Numbered from the stretch's first letter, positions 6,668 to 14,036 are shown. The stretch: DNA of 20,196 nt from CAYVBN01 sp964538565 (GCA_964538565.1 CAZIGW010000328.1:1-20196), one strand, 5' to 3'. The notes: generated from the letters alone by a model not told the origin. Numbers and translations: made by a program.

Positions 6668-7138
6668 TCAGTCGAGGCGCGCGACCCGCGCCTCGAGCAG
6701 CCGGACGAGGTCGTCCGGGGCGATCTCGATCTGCAGCCCGCGCCGGCCGCCGTTGACCAGAACGCTCGGCCGCGACAGCGCATCCTCGGCGATGAAGACC
6801 CGCGCCTTCCTCTTCTGCCCGAACGGAGAAATGCCGCCGACGTGATAGCCGGTGACGCGCTCGGCCTCCGCGGGCGCCAGCATGGCGGCGCTCTTGGCCC
6901 CCGCCGCCGCCGCGAGCGCCTTGAGGGCGATCTCGCGGTCGGAGGGCATGAGCACGCAGACGATCTCCTGCCCGGCCCGCGCCATCAGGGTCTTGAGCAT
7001 GCGCGCCGGCTCGACGCCGAGCGCCTCCGCGGCCTGCAGGCCGATGCGTTCGGCGTCCGGATCGTAGGCGTATTCGTGCAGGCGGAACGGCACGCCGGCG
7101 CGGGCGAGCGCACGCGTCGCGGGGGTGCCCTTGGCCAT
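6668..7138 (-). CDS. ybaK: Cys-tRNA(Pro)/Cys-tRNA(Cys) deacylase, YbaK/EbsC family
   Basis: The protein has 156 residues, the normal family length. The ATG at 7138 begins MAKGTPATRALARAGVPF, the canonical YbaK opening; in-frame upstream codons belong to the antisense of the next gene. Family motifs include LHEY (20-23), AAEALGV (36-42), MLKTL with the probable catalytic Lys at 49, and GGISPFG near 100. YbaK hydrolyses Cys mischarged onto tRNA(Pro) by prolyl-tRNA synthetase, a trans-editing step in the cytoplasm. The gene lies 38 bases downstream of the LysR gene at 7177-8124 on the same strand and converges with the LysR gene ending at 6646. Its last codons are part of a perfect 10-bp inverted repeat. 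Confidence 0.92.
   Translation of the reverse strand: MAKGTPATRALARAGVPFRLHEYAYDPDAERIGLQAAEALGVEPARMLKTLMARAGQEIVCVLMPSDREIALKALAAAAGAKSAAMLAPAEAERVTGYHVGGISPFGQKRKARVFIAEDALSRPSVLVNGGRRGLQIEIAPDDLVRLLEARVARLD
6672..6696. repeat. Perfect 10-bp inverted repeat in the end of ybaK
   Basis: TCGAGGCGCG at 6672-6681 pairs with CGCGCCTCGA at 6687-6696 around a 5-base loop. It covers codons for the last nine residues of YbaK (LEARVARLD) and ends one base from the stop codon. The LysR gene on the other strand ends 25 bases away, so the hairpin could act on both converging transcripts. There is no T-run on either side. Confidence 0.5.
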
Positions 7139-7176
7139 GCGGCTTGCGGCTCCGTCCTGGTGACGAATCGCTCGTG

Positions 7177-8124
7177 TTATAGCCGCTGCGCCTTGAGGTG
7201 TGCGGCAAGAAAATCGACGAACATTCTGGTATTCGCCGAGACGACGCGCGTGGCCGGCCAGACCGCGTGGATCGGAACGCCCGGCGGTTCGAAGCGCGTG
7301 AGCACCAGTTCGAGCCGACCCTCGTCGACCAGATTCCTGACCTGCCAGAGCGGCGCGTTGCCGATGCCGAGCCCGAGCGCGGCCGCCTCGTTCGCCGCCA
7401 TCGCACCGCTGGTGCGAAAGCGTCCGCCGACTTTGATCGTCTTGCGTCTGCCGTTCACGGTGAACGGCCAGGCTTCGGCATCGCGCGCGGCGGTTCGCAC
7501 GATGCACTGGTGATCGACGAGATCCTCCGGCCGCCTGGGCCGGCCGTGCCTGGCGAAATACGCCGGCGCCCCGAAGACCACGCGCCGGAGATCCGCGAGC
7601 CGGCGCGCCCTCAGAGTCGAGTCCGGCATCTCGCCGATCCGCACCGCGAGGTCGAAGCCGCGGTCGACGAGATCGACGTAGGCGTCCGACAGGTCGAGCT
7701 CGATCTCCACCCCGGGGTGCGCGGCGAGGAACTGCGCGATGGCCGGCATCAGGTGGAGCGTCGCGAACGCCGTGGAGGCGGAGATGCGCAGCAGGCCGGA
7801 CGGCTCGCCGCGGCGATTGGCGATTTCGCGCTTCGCCTCGTCGATCTCGGCGAGCGCCGCCTTGATCCGACGCGAGAGGGCAAGCCCCGCTTCGGTCGGA
7901 CTGGCGCGCCGCGTCGTGCGCCGCACGAGTTCGACGCCGATCTGGCGCTCGAGGCTCGCGAGCGAACGGCTGACCGATTGCAGCGAGCGGCCGAGATAAC
8001 GGGCGGCGGCCGTGAGGCTTCCCTTCTCGACGACCGCGACGAACGCCTGGAAATCCTCGAGACGGTCCACGGGGCTGCTCGCCTGATTATCTCGCCACGC
8101 GGAATAATCTATTGCATCTGCCAC
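7177..8124 (-). CDS. LysR-family transcriptional regulator (CrgA-like effector domain)
   Basis: The protein has 315 residues if the GTG at 8124 is used; this start has GGAG at 8133-8130, 5 bases upstream. A second GTG at 8070 would start VDRLEDFQAFVAVVEKGSLT, the usual distance of a LysR start from its helix-turn-helix, and would leave the dyad at 8085-8109 outside the gene. The winged HTH is about residues 20-78 from the first start. The C-terminal domain has the CrgA-type signatures GLLRISASTAFA, LVDRGFDLAVRIGE and LRARRLADLRRVVFGAPAYF. It is divergent from the SnoaL/PPOX pair at 8223-9238, which is its likely target. The CrgA group often controls oxidoreductase genes of aldehyde or quinone detoxification; the ligand here is unknown. 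Confidence 0.92.
   Translation of the reverse strand: MADAIDYSAWRDNQASSPVDRLEDFQAFVAVVEKGSLTAAARYLGRSLQSVSRSLASLERQIGVELVRRTTRRASPTEAGLALSRRIKAALAEIDEAKREIANRRGEPSGLLRISASTAFATLHLMPAIAQFLAAHPGVEIELDLSDAYVDLVDRGFDLAVRIGEMPDSTLRARRLADLRRVVFGAPAYFARHGRPRRPEDLVDHQCIVRTAARDAEAWPFTVNGRRKTIKVGGRFRTSGAMAANEAAALGLGIGNAPLWQVRNLVDEGRLELVLTRFEPPGVPIHAVWPATRVVSANTRMFVDFLAAHLKAQRL
8085..8109. promoter_or_regulatory. Inverted repeat GATTAT-N13-ATAATC at the 5' end of the LysR gene
   Basis: GATTAT at 8085-8090 and ATAATC at 8104-8109 form a perfect 6-bp dyad in an A+T-rich pocket, otherwise unusual in this GC-rich DNA. It lies in the first codons of the LysR gene if translation starts at 8124, or just upstream if it starts at 8070. 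It could be an autoregulatory operator serving the divergent promoters. Confidence 0.4.
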
Positions 8125-8222
8125 CCATTCTCCAACCCGCCGTTCGACCCGATGTTACGGAGCGCGACGGTCCGTCGCGGCGCCATGCGCCGAGCGGCCG
8201 GACGCTTTCTTCGGAGTGCCAC

Positions 8223-8696
8223 ATGTCGACAGCACCGATCGAGACGCCGATCACCGGCCAAGAGCCGCTGGAAAGCCTGCGCGAGCCCGTGCGGGCGCTG
8301 GCGCAGTTCTACCAGGCGTTCAACAGCCGCGATCTCGCGCTCATGGCAAAGAACTGGGACAATTCCGACGAGATCGCGATGGACAACCCGCTCGGCGGCA
8401 TCATGCGCGGCTGGCCGCAGATCCGCTCGGTCTACGAGCGGATCTTCAGCGGCCCGGCACACGTCGAGGTCGAATTTCACGACTACACTATCCACCGCTG
8501 GGGCGAGGTGTTCTACGCGGTCGGCCGCGAACGCGGCTTCCTGCGGATGAACGGCACGACTCTCGACCTTGCCATCCGGACGAGCCGCGTGTTCCGGCGC
8601 GCCGAGAGCGGCTGGCGGCAGGTGCACCACCACGGCTCGATGGACGATCCGCAACGTCTCGACGCCTATCAGCGCGCAGTGAGGCAGCCGACATGA
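8223..8696 (+). CDS. SnoaL/NTF2-like (DUF4440-type) protein
   Basis: The protein has 157 residues. The ATG at 8223 has GGAG at 8213-8216, 6 bases upstream. From about residue 20 it shows an NTF2-like pattern: helix REPVRALAQFYQAFNSRDLA with the aromatic and NSRD turn, then AKNWDNSDEIAMDNPLGG and MRGWPQIRSVYERIFSG. Strand-rich C-terminal blocks follow, with EVEFHDYTI and WRQVHHHGSM. This fold covers small isomerases, hydrolases and accessory proteins; no specific reaction can be assigned. Its stop overlaps the next start as ATGA (8693-8696), so it is translationally coupled to the PPOX gene. A divergent CrgA-like LysR gene probably regulates both. Confidence 0.82.
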   Translation: MSTAPIETPITGQEPLESLREPVRALAQFYQAFNSRDLALMAKNWDNSDEIAMDNPLGGIMRGWPQIRSVYERIFSGPAHVEVEFHDYTIHRWGEVFYAVGRERGFLRMNGTTLDLAIRTSRVFRRAESGWRQVHHHGSMDDPQRLDAYQRAVRQPT

Positions 8697-9238
8697 CGCG
8701 CGCCTTTACGACGCTTGCCTTCACGCCCGCCGTCAAGTCAACGCAGGCGCGCTACGGCGCGCGCGAGCACGGCGCGCAGATCGAACGGAAGGATCCGCCG
8801 CGCGATCGACTGACCGACGACCTGCGCGACTTCATCGCCGGAACCGACAGCTTCTTCATCGCGTCGGCGAGCCGCGAGGGCTGGCCGCATGTCCAGCATC
8901 GCGGCGGGCCGGCGGGATTTCTCAAGGTGCTCGATGAACGAACACTGGCGTTCGCCGACTACGCGGGCAACCGCCAGTACATCACGGTCGGCAACCTGTC
9001 GGAGAACGACCGCGTTCTTCTGTTCATCATCGACTACGAGCGCGGCCGGCGGCTCAAGATCTGGGGGCGCGGGTCCGTCATCGACGACGACGACGCGTTG
9101 CTGGCTCGCGTCACCGACCCGGACTACCCGGCGCGGGTGGAGCGCGTGATCCGCATCGACGTCCTCGCCTGGGATCTCAACTGCCGCCAGCACTTCCCGA
9201 AACTGGTGCGGGCGCCGACGCCGGGTAGCTACGGATAG
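8693..9238 (+). CDS. Pyridoxamine 5'-phosphate oxidase (PPOX)-family flavoprotein
   Basis: The protein has 181 residues. The ATG at 8693 overlaps the stop of the preceding gene, so expression is coupled. The FMN-binding split-barrel signature is clear: DSFFIASASREGWPHVQHRG (about 50-70), then GFLKVLDERTLAFADYAGNR, the NLSENDRVLLFIIDY strand and RRLKIWGRGSVIDDD. Proteins of this type bind FMN or F420 and reduce various small molecules. They are usually annotated only to family level and are not the true PdxH of vitamin B6 synthesis, which has a different C-terminus. Pairing with an NTF2-like protein and a LysR regulator suggests an inducible detoxification or redox function. The gene converges with the glutamate-cysteine ligase gene 43 bases away. 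Confidence 0.85.
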   Translation: MTRAFTTLAFTPAVKSTQARYGAREHGAQIERKDPPRDRLTDDLRDFIAGTDSFFIASASREGWPHVQHRGGPAGFLKVLDERTLAFADYAGNRQYITVGNLSENDRVLLFIIDYERGRRLKIWGRGSVIDDDDALLARVTDPDYPARVERVIRIDVLAWDLNCRQHFPKLVRAPTPGSYG

Positions 9239-9257
9239 AGGAGTCGGGACCGTACGC

Positions 9258-9276
9258 CGCGCGCATTCAACGCGCG
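9258..9276. terminator. Hairpin between the convergent PPOX and glutamate-cysteine ligase genes
   Basis: CGCGCG at 9258-9263 pairs with CGCGCG at 9271-9276 around a 7-base A+T-rich loop. It sits midway between the two converging stop codons (9238 and 9282). There is no clear T-run, so it is a weak bidirectional terminator candidate. Confidence 0.35.
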
Positions 9277-9281
9277 AGACT

Positions 9282-10652
9282 TCAATAGCCGTATTCGTCG
9301 AACACCGGATCGACCGACCCGTGCCACGGCCCACGGAACTTCTCCAGCAGCTCCTCGGCCGGCGTGCGGCCGCTCGCGGCGATCTCGTCGAGCGGCTCAA
9401 GATAGCGCGTCTCGTCGTGGCCGTTCCAGTCGCGCCGCTCGCGCCGCGTCAATCCCTGGCGCGCCAGATCGAGACATTCGCGCGCGAGGTCGAGCATGCT
9501 GCGGTTGCGGATGGTCGCCGCGAACCCGAGCTTCGGCACGTCATCGCGCAGCTTCTGCCGCTCGTCGGCGGTCCAGTCCCTGGCGATATCCCAGGCGGCG
9601 TCGAGGCAGGCGTCGTCGTAGAGCAGGCCGACCCAGAACGCGGGCAGCGCCGGCAGGCGCCGCCAGGGCCCGCCGTCGGCGCCGCGCATTTCGAGGAAAC
9701 GCTTCAGGCGCACCTCGGGAAAGATCGTCGAGACGTGGTTGGCCCAATCGGAGATCGTCGCACGCTCGCCCGGCAGCGCCGGGTGCCGGCCGGCGAGCAG
9801 GTCGCGGAAGGACGAGCCGGCGACGTCGATGTAGGTGTCGCCGCGCTTGATGAAATACATCGGCACGTCGAGCGCGTAGTCGACCCAGCGCTCGAAGCCC
9901 ATGCCGGGCTCGAACGCCCACGGCAGCATGCCGGAACGGTCCGCGTCGGTGTCGCGCCAGATTTCCGAGCGGAACGAGAGAAATCCGTTTGGCTTGCCTT
10001 CGGTGAACGGCGAGTTCGCGAACAGGGCGGTGGCGACCGGCTGCAGCGCGAGTCCGACGCGCAGCTTCTTCACCATGTCGGCCTCGGAGGAGAAGTCGAG
10101 GTTCGTCTGCACCGTGCAGGTGCGATACATCATGTCGAGACCGAGCCGTCCGACCTTCGGCATGTAGTTCGTCATGATGCGGTAGCGGCTCTTCGGCATG
10201 CGTGGCGTCTCGGCGCGCGTCCAGGTCGGGCTCACGCCGAGGCCGAGGAATCCGATGCCGAGCGGGCGCGCGACCTCGTGCAACTGGGCGAGATGCGCCA
10301 TCAGCTCGGAGAAGGTCTGGTGCACCGTCTCGACCGGCGCACCCGAGAGCTCGAACTGGCCGCCCGGCTCGAGGGAGATCGCGCCGCCGCCGGTCACGTC
10401 GGAAAGGCCGATGATGTTCGGACCGTCGGTGATCGGCTCCCAGCCGAGCAGCATCTGCATGCCTTCGAGCAAGGCGCGGATGCCGCGCGGACCCTCGTAG
10501 GGGACCGGCCGGTGGCCGTCGATCGTGAAGGCGAATTTCTCGTGCTCCGTGCCGATGCGGAAGTCCGCCTTCGGTTTCACGCCGGCTTCGAGCCACGCGA
10601 CGAGTTCATCGCGCGATTCGACCGGCGTCATGTCGACCTGGTCACGAGCCAT
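9282..10652 (-). CDS. gshA: Glutamate-cysteine ligase, plant/alphaproteobacterial type (class III)
   Basis: The protein has 456 residues, matching the family's usual length of about 457. It makes gamma-glutamylcysteine from Glu, Cys and ATP, the first step of glutathione synthesis, in the cytoplasm. The ATG at 10652 begins MARDQVDMTPVESRDELVAW. The upstream in-frame stretch is Arg-rich and unlike the family, and the only Shine-Dalgarno is a weak GGTGGA. Signatures include FRIGTEHEKFAF (about 31-42), TGGGAISLEPGGQFELSGAP (about 89-108), YRIMTNYMPKVG, MYRTCTVQTNLDFSSEADM (about 174-192) and FMKG-like PMYFIKRG near 272. These distinguish it from the enterobacterial GshA fold. It converges with the PPOX gene and is divergent from the lipoprotein gene. 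Gene symbol given by function. Confidence 0.93.
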   Translation of the reverse strand: MARDQVDMTPVESRDELVAWLEAGVKPKADFRIGTEHEKFAFTIDGHRPVPYEGPRGIRALLEGMQMLLGWEPITDGPNIIGLSDVTGGGAISLEPGGQFELSGAPVETVHQTFSELMAHLAQLHEVARPLGIGFLGLGVSPTWTRAETPRMPKSRYRIMTNYMPKVGRLGLDMMYRTCTVQTNLDFSSEADMVKKLRVGLALQPVATALFANSPFTEGKPNGFLSFRSEIWRDTDADRSGMLPWAFEPGMGFERWVDYALDVPMYFIKRGDTYIDVAGSSFRDLLAGRHPALPGERATISDWANHVSTIFPEVRLKRFLEMRGADGGPWRRLPALPAFWVGLLYDDACLDAAWDIARDWTADERQKLRDDVPKLGFAATIRNRSMLDLARECLDLARQGLTRRERRDWNGHDETRYLEPLDEIAASGRTPAEELLEKFRGPWHGSVDPVFDEYGY

Positions 10653-10978
10653 ACGGGGGATCCACCCGGGAAAACGGGCCGGGACCTTACACGGCCTGCG
10701 CGAAAGGGCAATGCGGGCTCGCGGCCCGCGTGGGAGCGCGCGAGGTGGTCGGCCCTCGCCTTCCGGCCGGCTCCGGCGCGCATCCCGGGCGGTCACCCGG
10801 CGGACGGTAAAATCCGCGGCCGCGCAACCGCATCGTGCGTCGGCTTCCCGATCGGGACGAACGGCCGCCTTGGGCAAAATTTTGCAATGATTTCCCTGCT
10901 AAGGTGCCGGCCCGGGGGAGCATCGCGGCGGACGGGCGGTCGTTCCGGGACGCGCATGCCGCAGCGGAGGGGGAATTC
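10653..10978. other. Divergent intergenic region (gshA / lipoprotein gene)
   Basis: This 326-base region must hold the promoters of both flanking genes. The clearest element is a perfect 12-bp palindrome, GCAAAATTTTGC (10874-10885), in an A+T-rich pocket 94 bases upstream of the lipoprotein start. I see no convincing -35/-10 pair for either gene and no RNA gene. Confidence 0.4.
10874..10885. promoter_or_regulatory. 12-bp palindrome upstream of the lipoprotein gene
   Basis: GCAAAATTTTGC is perfectly self-complementary and is the most A+T-rich spot in the region. A dimeric regulator could bind it, but I cannot match it to a known site with confidence. It would control the plus-strand lipoprotein gene, the divergent gshA gene, or both. 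Confidence 0.4.
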
Positions 10979-11287
10979 ATGCGTATCAGCGTTGTCGGCG
11001 CACTCTGTCTCGCCTTGGCGGGATGCTCGACCAGTCTCGAGGACATCGGCAGCCTCTACGTCGCACCCGGAAAGTTCGATTTCCTCGAATGCCCGGACCT
11101 CGCCAAGCGCTCGGTCGCCGCCTCGCAGCGCGAGCAGGAGCTGACAAGCCTGATGGACCGGGCCAACCAGGGCACCGGCGGCCCGGTGGTCAACGCCCTC
11201 GTGTATTCGGAAGAATTGAAATCGGTGCGCGCGGAATTGATGCTCCTGCACAAGACCGCCAACGAGAAGAAGTGCACCAATCTCTAG
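10979..11287 (+). CDS. Small lipoprotein of unknown function
   Basis: The protein has 102 residues. The ATG at 10979 has a strong GGAGG (10966-10970) in the right place. The first 16 residues form a lipoprotein signal ending L-A-G-C (13-16), so Cys16 would be lipidated and the protein anchored in the periplasm. The mature part contains DIGSLYVAPGKFDFLECPDL (about 22-41), followed by a helical segment rich in Arg/Glu and Leu (about 45-95). It ends KKCTNL, giving a second conserved-looking Cys. It resembles hypothetical lipoproteins of Rhizobiales, but I know no function. The gene stands alone between gshA (divergent) and the CHAP gene (convergent). Confidence 0.8.
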   Translation: MRISVVGALCLALAGCSTSLEDIGSLYVAPGKFDFLECPDLAKRSVAASQREQELTSLMDRANQGTGGPVVNALVYSEELKSVRAELMLLHKTANEKKCTNL

Positions 11288-11395
11288 CTGATCGCCTTTC
11301 CGGCTTCGACGGATCGAGAGCCGGGTTTCCGTGCGTCAACGCCTGTGCTTCACGTTCTGCACGCAAGCCGTTGCTTTCCGGTTCCGGATGCGATT

Positions 11396-11423
11396 GCGGC
11401 GGCGCTCGCGTGAACGCCGCCGC
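11396..11423. terminator. 9-bp GC hairpin in the convergent intergenic region
   Basis: GCGGCGGCG at 11396-11404 pairs perfectly with CGCCGCCGC at 11415-11423 around a 10-base loop. It lies between the lipoprotein stop (11287) and the CHAP gene stop (11469). No T-run follows on either strand. Confidence 0.4.
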
Positions 11424-11439
11424 CACAAGCTGTTCGCAT

Positions 11440-11459
11440 CGGCCGCCCGCAGGCGGCCG
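11440..11459 (-). terminator. 8-bp GC hairpin just after the CHAP-like gene
   Basis: CGGCCGCC at 11440-11447 pairs perfectly with GGCGGCCG at 11452-11459 around a CGCA loop. It starts 9 bases beyond the stop codon of the minus-strand gene. It lacks a T-run, so termination would be inefficient or Rho-assisted. Confidence 0.45.
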
Positions 11460-11468
11460 CCGAGCACG

Positions 11469-12113
11469 TCAGCTCGTCGGCATCACGTAGGCGTAGATCC
11501 GGCTGCGCGAATAGACGGCCTCGGCCACGCGGTGGCCGTGGTTGCCGGAAATGATGATCGGATTGCCCGACTTGTCGAAACCGCTCACCACGCCGACGTG
11601 GCCGCCGCCCTTGCGCGCCATCACCGCGATGGCGCCGATCTGCGGACCGGGGACGCGCTGGCCGTAGGAGGCGAACGAGCGCGCGAGATCGGAGCCCGTT
11701 CCCTTGTGGCCGGTGCGCTGGAGCACGAAATTCATGAAGCGGGCGCACCACAGGCTGCGACGGTCGGTCGGGTTGGTGCCGATCCAGCGCCGCGCCTCGG
11801 CCACAAGGCTCGAGCTCCCGCCGGAAAAGAGGCTCCCGCCCTGGTCCGCCTGGTAGTAGCGGCCGTCGTTGCCCATCGACTGGCCCGAGAACGTAGCGCT
11901 CTGCTGCGTGCGCACCGCGTAGGTCCGGCCGCGATGCTTGGCGCCGCGGCCGGCATGCCGGACGGCGACGCGAGCGTGGCTGACGTGGTGGACGGCGACC
12001 GACGAACCGGAATGGTGCAGGCGCCGCGCGTGGGCGGGCGACTGCAGGGCGGTCACGCCAACAATGGTCGTCGCGAGCAACGTCAGAGTCATGCGATTCG
12101 TTCTGCGATTCAT
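11469..12113 (-). CDS. Exported CHAP-like (TIGR02594-type) protein
   Basis: The protein has 214 residues. The ATG at 12113 has GAGGGG about 10 bases upstream. The next in-frame ATG (12092) has no ribosome site. A signal peptide spans about 1-29 (hydrophobic core TLTLLATTIVGVTALQ, cleavage after AHA). Residues 30-100 are a basic, low-complexity His/Arg/Ser/Gly linker. The C-terminal domain (about 103-214) has WIGTNPTDRRSLWCARFMNF with Cys123, GGGHVGVVSGF with His172 and IISGNHG with Asn191. This Cys-His-Asn set is that of NlpC/P60-CHAP peptidases that cut peptidoglycan peptides. TIGR02594-type proteins in Rhizobiales share this pattern. Cell-wall cleavage is therefore likely but unproven. The upstream A+T-rich region carries CtrA-like half-sites. 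Confidence 0.85.
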   Translation of the reverse strand: MNRRTNRMTLTLLATTIVGVTALQSPAHARRLHHSGSSVAVHHVSHARVAVRHAGRGAKHRGRTYAVRTQQSATFSGQSMGNDGRYYQADQGGSLFSGGSSSLVAEARRWIGTNPTDRRSLWCARFMNFVLQRTGHKGTGSDLARSFASYGQRVPGPQIGAIAVMARKGGGHVGVVSGFDKSGNPIIISGNHGHRVAEAVYSRSRIYAYVMPTS

Positions 12114-12419
12114 TCGCTGTAGTCCCCTCTCTTCCGAACCCCTGCCGCTCAGCAAAATCGGCCCGTGTCGACCAAAGGGCAGCAGTGCAGCGGGGCTCCT
12201 TCATGAGGGGCTTTATGACATTTTTAGCTTCTTTTTGTGGATTTCATTGGGTTAAGCCTAAAATCACCACTTAAGTACCTGGAGTTATTACCCTGCTGCA
12301 TTGCAATGATCTGCGCTATGCGCTTGGGATCCCCAGGGAATGGTTAACACGACTGTCAGGCTAGCCGGACAGCCCGAATCATCTGCACTGCGTTTGGGCG
12401 CGGGGAGGTCGGATCGACC
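12114..12419. other. A+T-rich intergenic region upstream of the CHAP-like gene
   Basis: This 306-base region is notably A+T-rich at about 12215-12310 compared with everything around it. It contains TTAACC on the minus strand at 12255-12250 and TTAACCAT at 12347-12340, the latter equal to the CtrA half-site described in Caulobacter, plus CTTAAG at 12270-12275. It probably holds the promoter of the CHAP-like gene and the end of the MFS transcript. I see no small gene or T-run terminator in it. Confidence 0.45.
12340..12347 (-). promoter_or_regulatory. CtrA-like half-site TTAACCAT
   Basis: The minus strand reads TTAACCAT at 12347-12340, identical to the 8-base CtrA half-site reported for Caulobacter. 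A second TTAACC lies at 12255-12250. Neither is paired at the full-site spacing of 7 bases, so this is only suggestive. Confidence 0.3.
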
Positions 12420-13898
12420 CTATTCGGGATCGAGGAAGGCGAGCGGACGGGCGACGGTTTCGAGCGGCTTGCGCTCGGCCGCGACACCCCATCGGGCCGC
12501 CATCACGGCGGCGAGCAGCATCAGGGCCGCGCCGATGACATATCCGGCCAAGACGCTCGCACGCGACCCGGTGTCGATCAGGAAGCCGAACAGCCAGGGT
12601 GCCGCCACCCCGCCGATCCCGGTGCCGACTGCGTAGAAGACCGCGATCGCCAGCGCGCGGATTTCGAGCGGGAAGGTCTCACTGACCGTGAGGTAGGCCG
12701 AGCTCGCGGCCGCCGAGGCGAAAAAGAAGATCGTCATCCAGGCGATCGTCTGGGTCTCGGCCGTCAGGACGCCGCGCGCGAACAGATAGCCGCTCACGGC
12801 GAGGAGAACGCCCGACGTGACGTAGGTGAACACGATCATGGGCTTGCGGCCGAGGGTGTCGAACAGGCGTCCGAGCAGCAGCGGCCCGAGAACGTTGCCG
12901 ACCGCGAACGGCAGGATGTACCAGCCGACCGCGTCCGACCGGATGCCGTAGAAGTCGATGAGCACCAGCGCGTAGGTGAAGAAGATCGCGTTGTAGAAGA
13001 ACGCCTGCGAGGCCATCAGGGCGAGGCCGACCAGCGTTCGGGCGCGATAGCGGTGCACCAGCGTGTGGACCACGTCGCCGAGCGGCGTGTAGCGCCGCGT
13101 GCGCAGCCGCGCGCGCGGCAGCACGTCGGGTGCGATGCTGTGACCGCTGCGGCGGAGCGCGTCCTCGATCTGCGCGACCACCGCCTCGGCCTCGCCGACA
13201 TGTCCATGCGTCATCAGCCAGCGCGGACTTTCCGGCAGCCACAATCGCATCACGAACACGACCAGCGCCAGCAGGGCTCCGATGAAGAACGCGGCTCTCC
13301 ACCCGAGGTCGGGCGCAAGCAGGTGTGGGTCGAGCAGCACGACGGCGGCGAGCGCGCCGAGCGCGGCGCCGATCCAGAAGCTGCCGTTGATCACGAGGTC
13401 GGTCCAGCCGCGGAAGCGCGCCGGGACCAGTTCCTGGATCGCGGAGTTGATCGCCGTGTACTCGCCGCCGATTCCCGCCCCGGTCAGGAACCGCAGCAGC
13501 GCGAAGCTCGCGAGATTCCATGACAGCGCGGTCGCCGCCGTCGACACGAGATAGACCGTCAGGGTGATGAAGAAGAGCTTCTTGCGGCCGAGCCGGTCGG
13601 TGAGCCAGCCGAAGACGATGGCGCCGATCACCGCGCCGGCCAGGTAGGCGCTGCTCGCAAATCCCACGTCGAGATTGCTGAAGCGCAGAACGGGGCTTTC
13701 CTTCAGGGCGCCCGCCATCGTGCCGGCGAGCGTGACCTCGAGCCCGTCGAGAATCCAGGTGACACCGAGCGCGACCACCACGAGGGTGTGAAACCGGCTC
13801 CACGGCAGCCGGTCGAGGCGCGCCGGGACGTCGGTGTGGACGATGGTGCGAGGATCGTCGCGTTTCGGCGCCTGCTCTGCGGCGGTGGGGAGCGCCAT
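12420..13898 (-). CDS. MFS transporter, sugar/metabolite:proton symporter type
   Basis: The protein has 492 residues with about 12 membrane helices. The loop 2-3 motif is GWLTDRLGRKKLFF (about 98-111), and the matching loop 8-9 motif is GRLFDTLGRKPMIV. Helix 4 carries RFLTGAGIGGEYTAINS. Just before the central cytoplasmic loop comes LPESPRWL (about 221-228), the hallmark of the sugar porter/metabolite:H+ symporter branch. The central loop is about residues 229-285. The start codon at 13898 has only a weak GGA. The substrate cannot be called, since sugars, aromatic acids and organic acids are all known for this branch. The gene is downstream of metXW on the same strand, 138 bases away, and probably has its own promoter. 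Confidence 0.85.
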   Translation of the reverse strand: MALPTAAEQAPKRDDPRTIVHTDVPARLDRLPWSRFHTLVVVALGVTWILDGLEVTLAGTMAGALKESPVLRFSNLDVGFASSAYLAGAVIGAIVFGWLTDRLGRKKLFFITLTVYLVSTAATALSWNLASFALLRFLTGAGIGGEYTAINSAIQELVPARFRGWTDLVINGSFWIGAALGALAAVVLLDPHLLAPDLGWRAAFFIGALLALVVFVMRLWLPESPRWLMTHGHVGEAEAVVAQIEDALRRSGHSIAPDVLPRARLRTRRYTPLGDVVHTLVHRYRARTLVGLALMASQAFFYNAIFFTYALVLIDFYGIRSDAVGWYILPFAVGNVLGPLLLGRLFDTLGRKPMIVFTYVTSGVLLAVSGYLFARGVLTAETQTIAWMTIFFFASAAASSAYLTVSETFPLEIRALAIAVFYAVGTGIGGVAAPWLFGFLIDTGSRASVLAGYVIGAALMLLAAVMAARWGVAAERKPLETVARPLAFLDPE

Positions 13899-13998
13899 CG
13901 TGGTCGTCCGCTCTGTCTCTGCGCCGCCAGGCGGCAGAGGTTCAAACGCCGGAAGTGCGAACCGGTTCGGCCTTGAAGGGTCCGCACGGCGATCGCAC

Positions 13999-14025
13999 CC
14001 GGACGGCCGCTCGAGTGCCGCCCGG
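13999..14025 (-). terminator. Hairpin just after metW
   Basis: On the minus strand CCGGGCGGC (14025-14017) pairs with GCCGTCCGG (14007-13999), including one G-U, around a 9-base loop. It begins 11 bases beyond the metW stop and has no T-run. Confidence 0.4.
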
Positions 14026-14036
14026 ACGCCGGCGGA

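Noticed and set aside
9321..11144. 607-codon plus-strand ORF opposite the glutamate-cysteine ligase gene
   Set aside because: Antisense shadow of gshA; sequence is Arg/Glu/Asp/His-rich without any domain.
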